Source: a virus. From it: 21,797 nt of DNA. Below the pieces are notes generated by a model that worked only from the letters and a program-made list of their open reading frames with translations, was not told the DNA's origin and searched no databases. Of this stretch, positions 13,810-19,727 are shown in pieces. The translations under genes were made by a program, and so were the position numbers. Location of the stretch: positions 1 to 21,797 of the IMG/VR virus record IMGVR_UViG_3300017727_000199, one strand, 5' to 3'. How positions within the stretch are numbered: position 1 is the stretch's first letter; each line of letters opens with the position of its first letter.

Positions 13810-13831
13810 GTCTTGCTTCCTTTTGGTTGAT

Positions 13832-13847
13832 GGCGGTGTCCCCCGCC
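13832..13847 (-). other. Leader hairpin in front of the 13420-13809 gene
   Basis: GGCGG (13832-13836) and CCGCC (13843-13847) can pair around a 6-nt loop in the 5' leader, between the predicted promoter and the ribosome site. It may protect the mRNA or affect translation; no known riboswitch is recognised. Confidence 0.4.
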
Positions 13848-13856
13848 GACAAGAGA

Positions 13857-13885
13857 ATCATCTCAAAACCCCATATAGGCGTCAA
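13857..13885 (-). promoter_or_regulatory. Sigma70-type promoter, second early operon
   Basis: On the minus strand TTGACG (13885-13880) is separated by exactly 17 nt from GATGAT (13862-13857), an acceptable -35/-10 pair. An AT-rich stretch, GAAAATATAATAAATG, lies just upstream like an UP element. It faces the gene starting at 13809. The -35 box lies inside the palindrome at 13881-13898. Confidence 0.6.
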
Positions 13886-13898
13886 CCATTCTGGTGAC
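13881..13898. promoter_or_regulatory. Operator-like palindrome, copy 1
   Basis: On the plus strand GTCAACCA-TTC-TGGTGAC: a core ACCA-N3-TGGT with outer GTCA/GAC arms, overlapping the -35 box of the promoter. The same sequence apart from the 3-nt spacer recurs at 20065-20082. Further GTCAC copies at 13913-13917 and 13923-13927 lie just upstream of the promoter. Likely a repressor or activator site; the binder is unknown. Confidence 0.65.
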
Positions 13899-13926
13899 AT
13901 TTATTATATTTTCGTCACTTTTGTCA

Positions 13927-14313
13927 CTAATTGTATGAAATCCAGTTAAAGCCATCGGGGTCTGATTCCCATTGTCGATACTGCTCTCGGTAGAACTTGG
14001 CTATCTCTAGGCGCAGCTCCCTGGTCGTCTTAAATATCCCGTTCGACTTCTCTCTGAGAATTTCCAGGTGTCCAGGACCATACAGGCCATCAAGAAACAT
14101 CATGAAACGAGCAGGCGACTCTCCCATCTCGCGATGATGATAGCGGCACATGGTTATCGCGTTATCCATGGACCATCTCACGGCCTTGTTGCGTCTGCCG
14201 TATATGTGGCAGCAGTCAAGACCCTCTTGCTTGCCGCAGACCATACAGTGCTGATCTCGAGCCCTTACACACTTACTGAACCAGATATCAGCTGAGTCTC
14301 TTTTGATCGACAT
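13927..14313 (-). CDS. HNH endonuclease-like protein (NinG/Rap-like)
   Basis: A 128-residue protein starting MSIKRDSADIWFSKCVRARD. Zinc/HNH features: CMVC (C23, C26), CCHIYGRR (H36), then SMDNAITMCRYHH (N51, C56, H59, H60). The 'aD.wFs..vRarD...C..Cg' start is the pattern of phage NinG/Rap and related HNH proteins, which act on recombination or replication intermediates. The frame is open to 14397, but the start at 14313 is preferred because GGGAGG lies 6 nt upstream and the longer version overlaps the zinc-ribbon gene almost fully. It is the last gene of the replication/recombination operon; its stop lies against the second promoter region. Confidence 0.78.
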   Translation of the reverse strand: MSIKRDSADIWFSKCVRARDQHCMVCGKQEGLDCCHIYGRRNKAVRWSMDNAITMCRYHHREMGESPARFMMFLDGLYGPGHLEILREKSNGIFKTTRELRLEIAKFYREQYRQWESDPDGFNWISYN

Positions 14314-14464
14314 AATCATCCTCCCTGTACCGTCGCTCTCTGAGAATAGCCTTCTCCGTGTTTGTGCAGTCGCACGCCCATCCATCGAGCAATCCATTGA
14401 CCCAGACGGGCTTCATCGTTTTATAGCACTCAGTGCATTTGACCACTGGGGGCTGCTCCATCAT
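14288..14464 (-). CDS. Small Cys-rich zinc-binding protein
   Basis: A 58-residue protein starting MMEQPPVVKCTECYKTMKPV, with CTEC (residues 10-13) and CDC (31-33), enough for one zinc site, and then a highly charged helix (TEKAILRERRYREDDYVDQKR). It overlaps the upstream gene by 35 nt and the HNH gene by 26 nt in other frames. Two consecutive ATGs (14464, 14461) are possible starts. No family recognised; a small zinc ribbon in the nin-like region is the best description. The overlap with the upstream frame lowers confidence slightly. Confidence 0.6.
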   Translation of the reverse strand: MMEQPPVVKCTECYKTMKPVWVNGLLDGWACDCTNTEKAILRERRYREDDYVDQKRLS

Positions 14465-14678
14465 TCAACACCTCAAAATTGGGCTCACTGTTAAGCACCA
14501 GGAGCCACTCCATGCCAAACTCCGTCGCATTGACTGCGACCCGTATCCCTTGCGGGAATGCTTTACATATCACCAGGCTCGACTCGTCTGGCGCTTCTGG
14601 GTGCGGTATGACCGCGTATATCGTCGACGCAAGAAGGAATATGATCGAATCATTCTCCAGGTGCGCTGCGAGTATCAC
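14430..14678 (-). CDS. Small protein of unknown function with GTG start
   Basis: An 82-residue protein: a helical/hydrophobic N-terminal part (ILAAHLENDSIIFLLASTIYAVIPHPEAP), then DESSLVICKAFPQGIRVAVNATEFGMEWLLVLN and a Gly/Ala/Pro tail. It starts with GTG, with TAAGG 8 nt upstream, and overlaps the metallophosphoesterase stop as GTGA (14675-14678), so it is probably translated by coupling. No family recognised. Confidence 0.65.
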   Translation of the reverse strand: MILAAHLENDSIIFLLASTIYAVIPHPEAPDESSLVICKAFPQGIRVAVNATEFGMEWLLVLNSEPNFEVLNDGAAPSGQMH

Positions 14679-15829
14679 GATTTCGGCCTTACCGTGATTC
14701 GGGCGACCTCTCCATCAGCTGCATCGTAGGTAATAACCTTAGCGCCACGCTGCGACATCAGGCCCAGGCGGGTCGCGTATGAGTCTCTAGAAGCGAGAGT
14801 CGGATGCTGCTCTGTAATCGCGCCAGCGTCTTCCAGCAGCCTCTCATGGTGATAATGGCCCGAGTGTATATAGGCGATCTTAGACTTTCCCCAGTCCTCT
14901 CGAAATCGTGGCTCGCTTGCAAACACCTTGGGCAAGCTGCCCATCTTTGCTTTATGTCCGTGGTGGAAGCAAAGCATCGTCTCGCCATGTCGATACGCGT
15001 AATACGGGAAGTCGTTGTCGATGACCTCGAGCCTTGGCTCATTTGCGTATAGCTTGCGGATAAACTTGCGTAGCCAGATAGACCCAGCAAGATCGTGATT
15101 TCCTTCAGCACACACAAAAACGACCTTCTCGTATTTCTTGAGCATCATGCGGACAGCCTCGTCCATGACCGTCATAGCGATGTCGACTATGCGTGAATAT
15201 CTTGAGTCACCCTCGAGCAAATTTTTGCCAGACGGCGTTAATTGATCTAGACCGTCCCAGTGCAAAAAATCACCCAGATTACAAAGCATCCCGATCTTGC
15301 TTTTGGGCGTACTGTCGATCATCTCTTTGATGCTAGACAAAAACAAATCCCGCGCCATATTGGTGTCGTAGTCCTCGCTGGTTTCCTGTCCCCAGCAGTA
15401 AGCGCCCAGGTGAAAATCCGTGATGACCATCAGGGTCAAAAGATCTCGCTCGACCTTTGCAGGCTGCTTTATTGGCTTCCATGGCTTGATGCCCTCACAG
15501 GCCAGCTCGATGCGCTCGATCATTGCCTGGAACTGGACCTCCTTATCGGCCATGGATTTCACCCATTGACCACTAGGCTTCCCGTCCGAGTCGTAGTACG
15601 TTGACACGCCTTTGACGTTAAACCCATGGGGGACCGTGTGGACCATGTCATGCGCGGGGGCGTAACCCTGCGCTGCTGCCCTGGCCATAATGGTTTTCAC
15701 CACGTCTCGGATGGTCCACTTGGAGCCCCCAAGCTCCTGGGAAATCCTGGTATAACCTAGGCCTTGCTCGTGTAATTCTATGACTTTGCGCTGCCTTTCT
15801 GTGGTACAAAACCGCATTAATCCACTCAT
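14675..15829 (-). CDS. HTH-linked calcineurin-like metallophosphoesterase
   Basis: A 384-residue protein with two parts. Residues 8-50 form a helix-turn-helix (TERQRKVIELHEQGLGYTRISQELGGSKWTIRDVV). Residues about 130-340 hold all metallophosphoesterase metal motifs: TDFHLG (D138, H140), NLGDFLHWDG (D187), EGNHDL (N244, H245), HHGHK (H291 region) and SGHYHH (H325, H327). Related phage enzymes include lambda NinI phosphatase and Mre11-like nucleases; the fold alone does not tell phosphatase from nuclease. The N-terminal HTH suggests DNA binding, favouring a DNA substrate. AAGGGGGGAAC precedes the ATG at 15829; ATGA overlaps join it to the NinB-like gene. Confidence 0.9.
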   Translation of the reverse strand: MSGLMRFCTTERQRKVIELHEQGLGYTRISQELGGSKWTIRDVVKTIMARAAAQGYAPAHDMVHTVPHGFNVKGVSTYYDSDGKPSGQWVKSMADKEVQFQAMIERIELACEGIKPWKPIKQPAKVERDLLTLMVITDFHLGAYCWGQETSEDYDTNMARDLFLSSIKEMIDSTPKSKIGMLCNLGDFLHWDGLDQLTPSGKNLLEGDSRYSRIVDIAMTVMDEAVRMMLKKYEKVVFVCAEGNHDLAGSIWLRKFIRKLYANEPRLEVIDNDFPYYAYRHGETMLCFHHGHKAKMGSLPKVFASEPRFREDWGKSKIAYIHSGHYHHERLLEDAGAITEQHPTLASRDSYATRLGLMSQRGAKVITYDAADGEVARITVRPKS

Positions 15830-16263
15830 GTTCCCCCCTTGAGCTTCATGTATTCGGAATCAGCAGGGATTTTTAGCGTAATGCCGTGATCTGCTGCCCA
15901 TGCCCAAACCTGATCGAGATAGTCCATCATTTCGCCAGTTTTGAGCGCCTTAGTGCTCCTTAGTTGCCCAGGGATCACCGTGTTGTGGATTACTCGATCT
16001 TCAGTTCCTAGGAATTTGTGCTTGCAGAGATCTTTCATGTCGTTTTCGTTTATCTCGTACCCCTTGGCCGTAAAGTGCTCGGCCATCTCGCGATACCAGA
16101 CGTGCGAAAGTGCGTTTTGATTTAATGATCGTTTGTTTTGGTATGGCTTAGCCTCCCAGGCTACTGGCTTGGTGAAGTCCCACTCATTTTCTAGCCAGCG
16201 CTGAAAGAAAGCGACACGCTCCTTGATCTGCTGCCTGTCTTTAATGAGCCAGAATTGACTCAT
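15826..16263 (-). CDS. ninB: NinB-like recombination protein (lambda Orf family)
   Basis: A 145-residue protein with the NinB/Orf pattern: N-terminal MSQFWLIKDRQQIKERVAFF, a central NKRSLNQNALSHVWYREMAEHF (the conserved 'rs..qN..lw.ml.dis' element), KTGEMMDYLDQVWAWAADHGITL and the PADSEY ending. Orf proteins bind ssDNA and SSB and help load annealing proteins, replacing RecFOR. It is coupled by ATGA overlaps to the helicase gene upstream and the metallophosphoesterase gene downstream. The presence of an annealing protein and an SSB-like protein in the same operon fits. Confidence 0.88.
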   Translation of the reverse strand: MSQFWLIKDRQQIKERVAFFQRWLENEWDFTKPVAWEAKPYQNKRSLNQNALSHVWYREMAEHFTAKGYEINENDMKDLCKHKFLGTEDRVIHNTVIPGQLRSTKALKTGEMMDYLDQVWAWAADHGITLKIPADSEYMKLKGGT

Positions 16264-17204
16264 GTGCGTGGTAACTCGATGTGCATCGATCGATGGCTTT
16301 CGGCCTTTTTAAACGTCAGGCCCTTGCCTTCCCACAAATTGATGTGACCCTCATAGGGCCCATTTCGCTGCTTGGCCACTATCAGCTTTAAATCAGGCTC
16401 TGCCAAAATCAATTGCTCCTTGTCGTTGAGCTTCTCGCCCATGCTCTGGAACTGCTTAATCTTTTGTCGCCGTTTATTATGCCAAACTATGAACAATAAG
16501 TGTGCTTGATCGACAATTGTAGCGCCTCCGCGCACGTCAAACCGTGTTGGCACGTACTCGTCACCACCCGTCTGCGGCTTTCTGACGTGATGGACCAGGC
16601 AGATATGCACATCCTTAGCCTCTGCAATACCCAGCAGCTGATTCATGAATAAGCGCTCGCGCTCTGTGTCATCGGTAACGCCGCAGAATTGAAGGTTATC
16701 AACTAAGACAACCTTTACTCCTCGATCGGCCATGGCAATGATGCAGCCCAGCACCTCGAGAGGCTCGACACCGCCCAGGGCCCTGTACCAGTAGACGCGC
16801 TCCCCTGCCCACTTGAAGAAATCCTCGGCGAATCCCATGGGCGGCTGGTCGGCTGCTGCTGCCTGCTTGCACATCATAAAGGCCGTGTCGCTCATCTTCA
16901 TCTCAAACGATGCCAGGCCGACCTTCACGTGCTGCGCCAGGTGCGTCAGTACAAACGATGCGATGGTGCTTTTCTTGTGTCCGTTAATCCCGCACCAGAC
17001 ACTGACCTCGCCCGTTCGCAGTCTGACTTTGTCGTGCGTATCTATCCAGGGGAGCGGGTAGCCGTAGGTGACGGGGTCAGTTTGCACCCTATCAAAAAAC
17101 GCCTTCTCGAAGTGCTCGATCTTTACTACGTCAGCCGCCTCGCTCATGGCGAAAACTTCCTGCAGCTCCTTGTCCGTGAAATCCCTCTTTTCGATAACTC
17201 TCAT
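16260..17204 (-). CDS. DnaB-like replicative helicase / RecA-fold ATPase
   Basis: A 314-residue protein matching the DnaB C-terminal ATPase core. It has a helical start, a Walker A-like GINGHKKST (residues 72-80), ASFEM (catalytic-type E101), Walker B VVLVDNLQF (D169), a sensor segment LVHHVRKP (203-210), RGGATIVDQAH (225-235) and AKQRNGPYEG with a possible arginine finger. The P-loop is odd: the usual second glycine (GxxxxGKS) is replaced by lysine. No DnaB N-terminal domain or primase domain is attached, so loading probably relies on the initiator next door. ATGA overlaps on both sides place it between the O-like initiator and NinB. Confidence 0.9.
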   Translation of the reverse strand: MRVIEKRDFTDKELQEVFAMSEAADVVKIEHFEKAFFDRVQTDPVTYGYPLPWIDTHDKVRLRTGEVSVWCGINGHKKSTIASFVLTHLAQHVKVGLASFEMKMSDTAFMMCKQAAAADQPPMGFAEDFFKWAGERVYWYRALGGVEPLEVLGCIIAMADRGVKVVLVDNLQFCGVTDDTERERLFMNQLLGIAEAKDVHICLVHHVRKPQTGGDEYVPTRFDVRGGATIVDQAHLLFIVWHNKRRQKIKQFQSMGEKLNDKEQLILAEPDLKLIVAKQRNGPYEGHINLWEGKGLTFKKAESHRSMHIELPRT

Positions 17205-17797
17205 ATTTCTAGCTCTCTTATTGTTTCGTTTGACTCGAATTCATCCTCCCATCGCCGTCCATGTATCCAAGTCGATGCGTGAGGTATGTACCGCTGCTCA
17301 GTAGACCATGGATAAATGGCCAGTGCCTGCGTAGCAGCTTTTCGGTCTTTTTGGGTTAGTCGATCAAATGCAGTCTTGGCTTTTGCCTTGTTTGTCTTGC
17401 GTGGATAACCAGCCCAAAACTCATCAAATTCCTTATGGTTAATAATTGATGATTCATTGGTGGTTAGAGGTGTAATTTTACTCCTATCCATAGGTGTAGT
17501 TTTACACCTATCCATAGGTGTCATTTTACTCCTATCGATAGGTGTAATATTGACCCTATAGATGGTCGACTGTGAATAGCGCCGATGTCGAGTGATAAGC
17601 TCCTTTTCTTCTAGCACCTTTAGGGCTGTGATAAGCGTTTTACGGCTTACACATGACCGCCTGGTGATATCGTCATACGAAGGGTAGCAGTAGCCATCCT
17701 CGTCAGCTCTATCAGCCAGGGCGATTAAAACCGCCTTCTGCGTTGAAGTCACATCGATCACGACATTAAGCGCCCAATTAATAGCGGCAATACTCAA
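17201..17797 (-). CDS. O-like replication initiator with origin inside its gene
   Basis: A 198-residue protein. Residues 10-82 form a winged helix (TSTQKAVLIALADRADEDGYCYPSY, then ITRRSCVSRKTLITALKVLEEKELI) typical of phage replication proteins. Residues 84-115 are a repeated linker: ITPIDRSK, MTPMDRCK, TTPMDRSK, ITPLTTNE, encoded by the iterons. Residues 122-190 (FDEFWAGYPRKTNKAKAKTAF, ATWIHGRRWEDEF-like end) match the C-terminal part of O-like proteins, which contacts the helicase. The start is TTG (17797-17795), with AAGGAG 6 nt upstream and a TTGA overlap with the previous stop. No alternative ATG exists upstream of the HTH. Confidence 0.85.
   Translation of the reverse strand: MSIAAINWALNVVIDVTSTQKAVLIALADRADEDGYCYPSYDDITRRSCVSRKTLITALKVLEEKELITRHRRYSQSTIYRVNITPIDRSKMTPMDRCKTTPMDRSKITPLTTNESSIINHKEFDEFWAGYPRKTNKAKAKTAFDRLTQKDRKAATQALAIYPWSTEQRYIPHASTWIHGRRWEDEFESNETIRELEI
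17400..17465. other. AT-rich unwinding region and DnaA-box-like site beside the iterons
   Basis: The 40 bases at 17421-17460 are AT-rich (29 of 40) and directly flank the iterons on the downstream side of the initiator gene, where lambda has its unwinding element. At 17408-17400 on the minus strand TTATCCACG matches 8 of 9 bases of the DnaA box. A weaker copy, TTATCCATG, lies near 17308. These are sequence resemblances only. Confidence 0.5.
17466..17561. repeat. Four 24-bp iterons, putative replication origin
   Basis: Tandem units at 17466-17489, 17490-17513, 17514-17537 and 17538-17561, each with the form ATAGGTGT-N-ATTTTAC-N-CCTAT. Unit 2 holds a perfect 9-bp inverted repeat (ATAGGTGTA/TACACCTAT); the others have mismatches. 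The period is eight codons, so the protein linker repeats too. Iterons inside the initiator gene are the lambda ori design. Confidence 0.85.
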
Positions 17798-18204
17798 GAG
17801 GTCTCCTTCAATAGCTTATCGACAAACCCGTTTCGCCTGCCTCCCCTAATTAACGCTTGACGGTAACGCTCCTTGTCAGCCGCTTTGATCTTGCTGCCCT
17901 GCTCGACGTGCGCCTCGTAGATCTCGACGACATAATCATCCAAATCATCGCCCTTAGTGCTACGCATGGGCGGGAAATTTCTATCGGTTGGCGGAAATAG
18001 GTCAGAAACGTCTACGTGTACGGCATCGCAGACCTCAAAAACTGAGCACCCAGCGTAGCAATAGATCAGGATTCTCCCGTCGTTGCCCTCTGTAATGCGT
18101 AAAGATGGCGATCTGTCGTCATGTGCTGGACATTGCGCCATGTAGCTCCCCTTGCCGCTTTTGCGGTATGATGGGAGTCGATCAAGGAACTCTCCGAGAT
18201 CCAT
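17794..18204 (-). CDS. Stand-alone CHC2 zinc-finger primase-like protein
   Basis: A 136-residue protein with the zinc-binding domain of DnaG-type primases: CPAHDDRSPSLRI (C25, H28) and IYCYAGCSVFEVCDAV (C49, C53), a CHC2-type CHCC site with the typical 'PsL.i' strand between. A charged helical C-terminus follows. There is no RNA polymerase (TOPRIM) domain, so it cannot prime by itself. It may bind the origin or single strands, or it may be the split-off finger of a primase whose catalytic part lies outside the window. It is coupled to the initiator gene by a TTGA overlap. A strong AGGAGGG lies before the ATG at 18204. Confidence 0.85.
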   Translation of the reverse strand: MDLGEFLDRLPSYRKSGKGSYMAQCPAHDDRSPSLRITEGNDGRILIYCYAGCSVFEVCDAVHVDVSDLFPPTDRNFPPMRSTKGDDLDDYVVEIYEAHVEQGSKIKAADKERYRQALIRGGRRNGFVDKLLKETS

Positions 18205-18242
18205 GTTGTACCCTCCTAGCGACGTTACCGCGCCGCACCCCT

Positions 18243-18269
18243 GGGGCCTTATAGGCCCCTTTTTTTATT
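18243..18269 (+). terminator. Plus-strand-oriented intrinsic terminator
   Basis: GGGGCC (18243-18248), a TTATA loop and GGCCCC (18254-18259) are followed on the plus strand by TTTTTTTATTT. Read on the minus strand, the way all genes run, the T-tract is absent (A-tract before, CAGGGG after). It lies in the gap between the regulator gene and the primase-finger gene and overlaps the regulator's stop codon. Confidence 0.75.
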
Positions 18270-18483
18270 TGCTGGCTTTCTCGAACTCCTCGATTGAGAC
18301 CCCCAGCGCTTCACAAATGCGGACAGCTGTGACGAATTTCATCGACTCCCCGCATCTCCATTTATGCACCGCCTGGCGTGAAACACCCAGGAATCGAGCA
18401 ATATCTGAGCTGCTCATTCCCAGGTCATCCTGCAGCGTTCGCAGTGCCCGACCCGTATCGTAGATCGGCTTGCTAATCGTCAA
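18265..18483 (-). CDS. XRE/Cro-type HTH regulator
   Basis: A 72-residue protein with a classical XRE helix-turn-helix: LRTLQDDLGMSSSDIARFLGVSRQAVHKWRCGESMKFVTAVRICEALGVSIEEF, including the 'va..lGvsr.av..w..G' core at about residues 27-46. It starts with TTG (18483-18481) in a TTGA overlap with the SSB-like gene, with GAGGA about 9 nt upstream; no in-frame ATG lies before the HTH. It is embedded in the early operon, not divergent from a second repressor, so Cro-like feedback on the early promoters or on the iterons is possible. Its site could be the shared palindrome at 13881 and 20065, but this is untested. Confidence 0.85.
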   Translation of the reverse strand: MTISKPIYDTGRALRTLQDDLGMSSSDIARFLGVSRQAVHKWRCGESMKFVTAVRICEALGVSIEEFEKASK

Positions 18484-18776
18484 AACGGCATATCCTCGTC
18501 AAGTGATGAATCGCCTGGCCTTGGTCCGCCTGGTCCCTGTGATGGGGGCGTCTCTAGGTTTTCGGGCACGAGCTGAAAAACATACCCCTCTGGCGGCGTT
18601 ATTTCCAGCCCCACGTACTTGGCGCCGTTCTTGTTTGTGTTGATCCAGCCGCCCAGCTCGGCGACCTCGCCACAAACATTAATCGAACCACGATAATCGG
18701 GCTGGTTATCTTTCTCCTTGAACTGATTGCGGTGCAGGTTGCCTTTGTTCACTGGTGGCTTGTATGTGTTTTCCAT
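18480..18776 (-). CDS. Small OB-like ssDNA-binding protein with SSB-type acidic tail
   Basis: A 98-residue protein whose first half (YRGSINVCGEVAELGGWINTNKNGAKYVGLEI, residues 29-60) has the strand pattern of a small OB-fold (DUF736-like) protein. Its C-terminus is a Pro/Gly-rich linker ending in SLDEDMPF. The last six residues (DEDMPF) mimic the bacterial SSB tip DDDIPF, which recruits partner proteins. That, plus its place between the annealing protein and replication genes, suggests a phage SSB. GGAGCG lies just upstream of the ATG, overlapping the end of the annealing-protein gene. Confidence 0.75.
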   Translation of the reverse strand: MENTYKPPVNKGNLHRNQFKEKDNQPDYRGSINVCGEVAELGGWINTNKNGAKYVGLEITPPEGYVFQLVPENLETPPSQGPGGPRPGDSSLDEDMPF

Positions 18777-18778
18777 GT

Positions 18779-19474
18779 TTACGCTCCTAGTAGTTGTTTT
18801 GCTTGCTTGCGCTCATCAGCGGACAGTCGGTTGCGAATGATCGATTTCTCGTAATCGGTGCACTCGGCCCATGCCTCTGCGAGCTTGCTGCCATCTTCTT
18901 GTTCGATGGCGGTTCGTATGTAGTCGACCTGGCCCTCAAAAAGCTCCTCAGCCTCTTTCAGCAGGTCGCGCCATGCAGCCTTAAAGGCTGTTTTTTCGCC
19001 CGATGGGGCGCCGTTGAATGCCTCGTTTTGCTCCTCCTCGCTGAGGCCGTTGATGTACTGGTGAAACTTAACCGAATCCGCCATGGCCTTGATGGCCTCG
19101 TCATAGGGCGATGTGGGCGGCAAATCCTCGCCACGGTAAATGTATAAGCCCAGGCCGTGCATACTAATCGCTTTGGCGAAGCAGCGCTGCATGGACGTAT
19201 TGAGCTGAAACACGCTCGGGTTTTGGATCGGCTTGTTCCTGTGATCTAAGACAGGCAAGTGCATCCTATGCGACACGCCATCGACTGTGACAGTGCACGA
19301 CACCATGACCTCGCCATTAGCAAAGGTCACAGGCTCGTGATGCTCATAGGTTGCGTCTGGACACTGCTCACAAAGCATCTGCCAGGCTGACGCCCAGCTG
19401 ATGTAGGACAGATTGCCCTTTTTCTCGATGAACTCGCCGACATCGATTTTTGACAGCTCGCTGAATTTACTCAT
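18779..19474 (-). CDS. Single-strand annealing protein, Sak3/DUF1071 (Rad52-like)
   Basis: A 231-residue protein starting MSKFSELSKIDVGEFIEKKG. The run IDVGEFIEKKGNLSYISWASAWQML at residues 10-34 and PDATYEHHEP, GVSHRMHLPVLDHRNKPI and LNTSMQRCFAKAISMHGLGLYIYRGEDLP are the signature of the DUF1071/Sak3 recombinases, relatives of Rad52. The C-terminal third is acidic and helical, with EEELFEGQVDYIRTAIEQED-type sequence. These proteins anneal single strands in phage recombination and usually work with an SSB-like partner, here the next gene. It overlaps the upstream gene by 8 nt. Confidence 0.9.
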   Translation of the reverse strand: MSKFSELSKIDVGEFIEKKGNLSYISWASAWQMLCEQCPDATYEHHEPVTFANGEVMVSCTVTVDGVSHRMHLPVLDHRNKPIQNPSVFQLNTSMQRCFAKAISMHGLGLYIYRGEDLPPTSPYDEAIKAMADSVKFHQYINGLSEEEQNEAFNGAPSGEKTAFKAAWRDLLKEAEELFEGQVDYIRTAIEQEDGSKLAEAWAECTDYEKSIIRNRLSADERKQAKQLLGA

Positions 19475-19727
19475 AGGTCAGGTGCTCCCCTTCGATGTAT
19501 GACGCCGACTCGAGATAGTGATGGCAATTCCAATAGCCAGAGCTGTACGCAGCTGTCTCGCCCTTGTATTCGCCTCGCTCGCAGTCAGCAAAGCCAGCCA
19601 ACCACTCGCGCGATGACGACTGGATAAAATCCATGTACGCCTTCTGCTTGTAGTCGTTATGCCTGGATGCGTGCAGCAGAATGCTCAGTGCAAGCTCCTC
19701 TTGTATGGCTTTCATTGCGTCCATCAT
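19467..19727 (-). CDS. Small protein of unknown function
   Basis: An 86-residue protein starting MMDAMKAIQEELALSILLHA, with SSREWLAGFADCERGEYKGETAAYSSGYWNCHHYLE in the second half. The 'fl.Gf.dc..g........ys.GY..c' pattern is shared by many small phage and ribosome-modulation-factor-like proteins, but I cannot name a function. Starts with ATG at 19727 in an ATGA overlap. Cys and His residues near the C-terminus are not arranged as a clear zinc site. Confidence 0.68.
   Translation of the reverse strand: MMDAMKAIQEELALSILLHASRHNDYKQKAYMDFIQSSSREWLAGFADCERGEYKGETAAYSSGYWNCHHYLESASYIEGEHLTYE

Noticed and set aside
14314-14397. N-terminal extension of the HNH gene (28 residues)
   Set aside because: It is the zinc-ribbon gene read in another frame; a clear GGGAGG site marks the ATG at 14313.
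17466-17561. CRISPR array
   Set aside because: Units are directly tandem without unique spacers, lie inside a coding frame and have a 24-bp period; iterons explain them.
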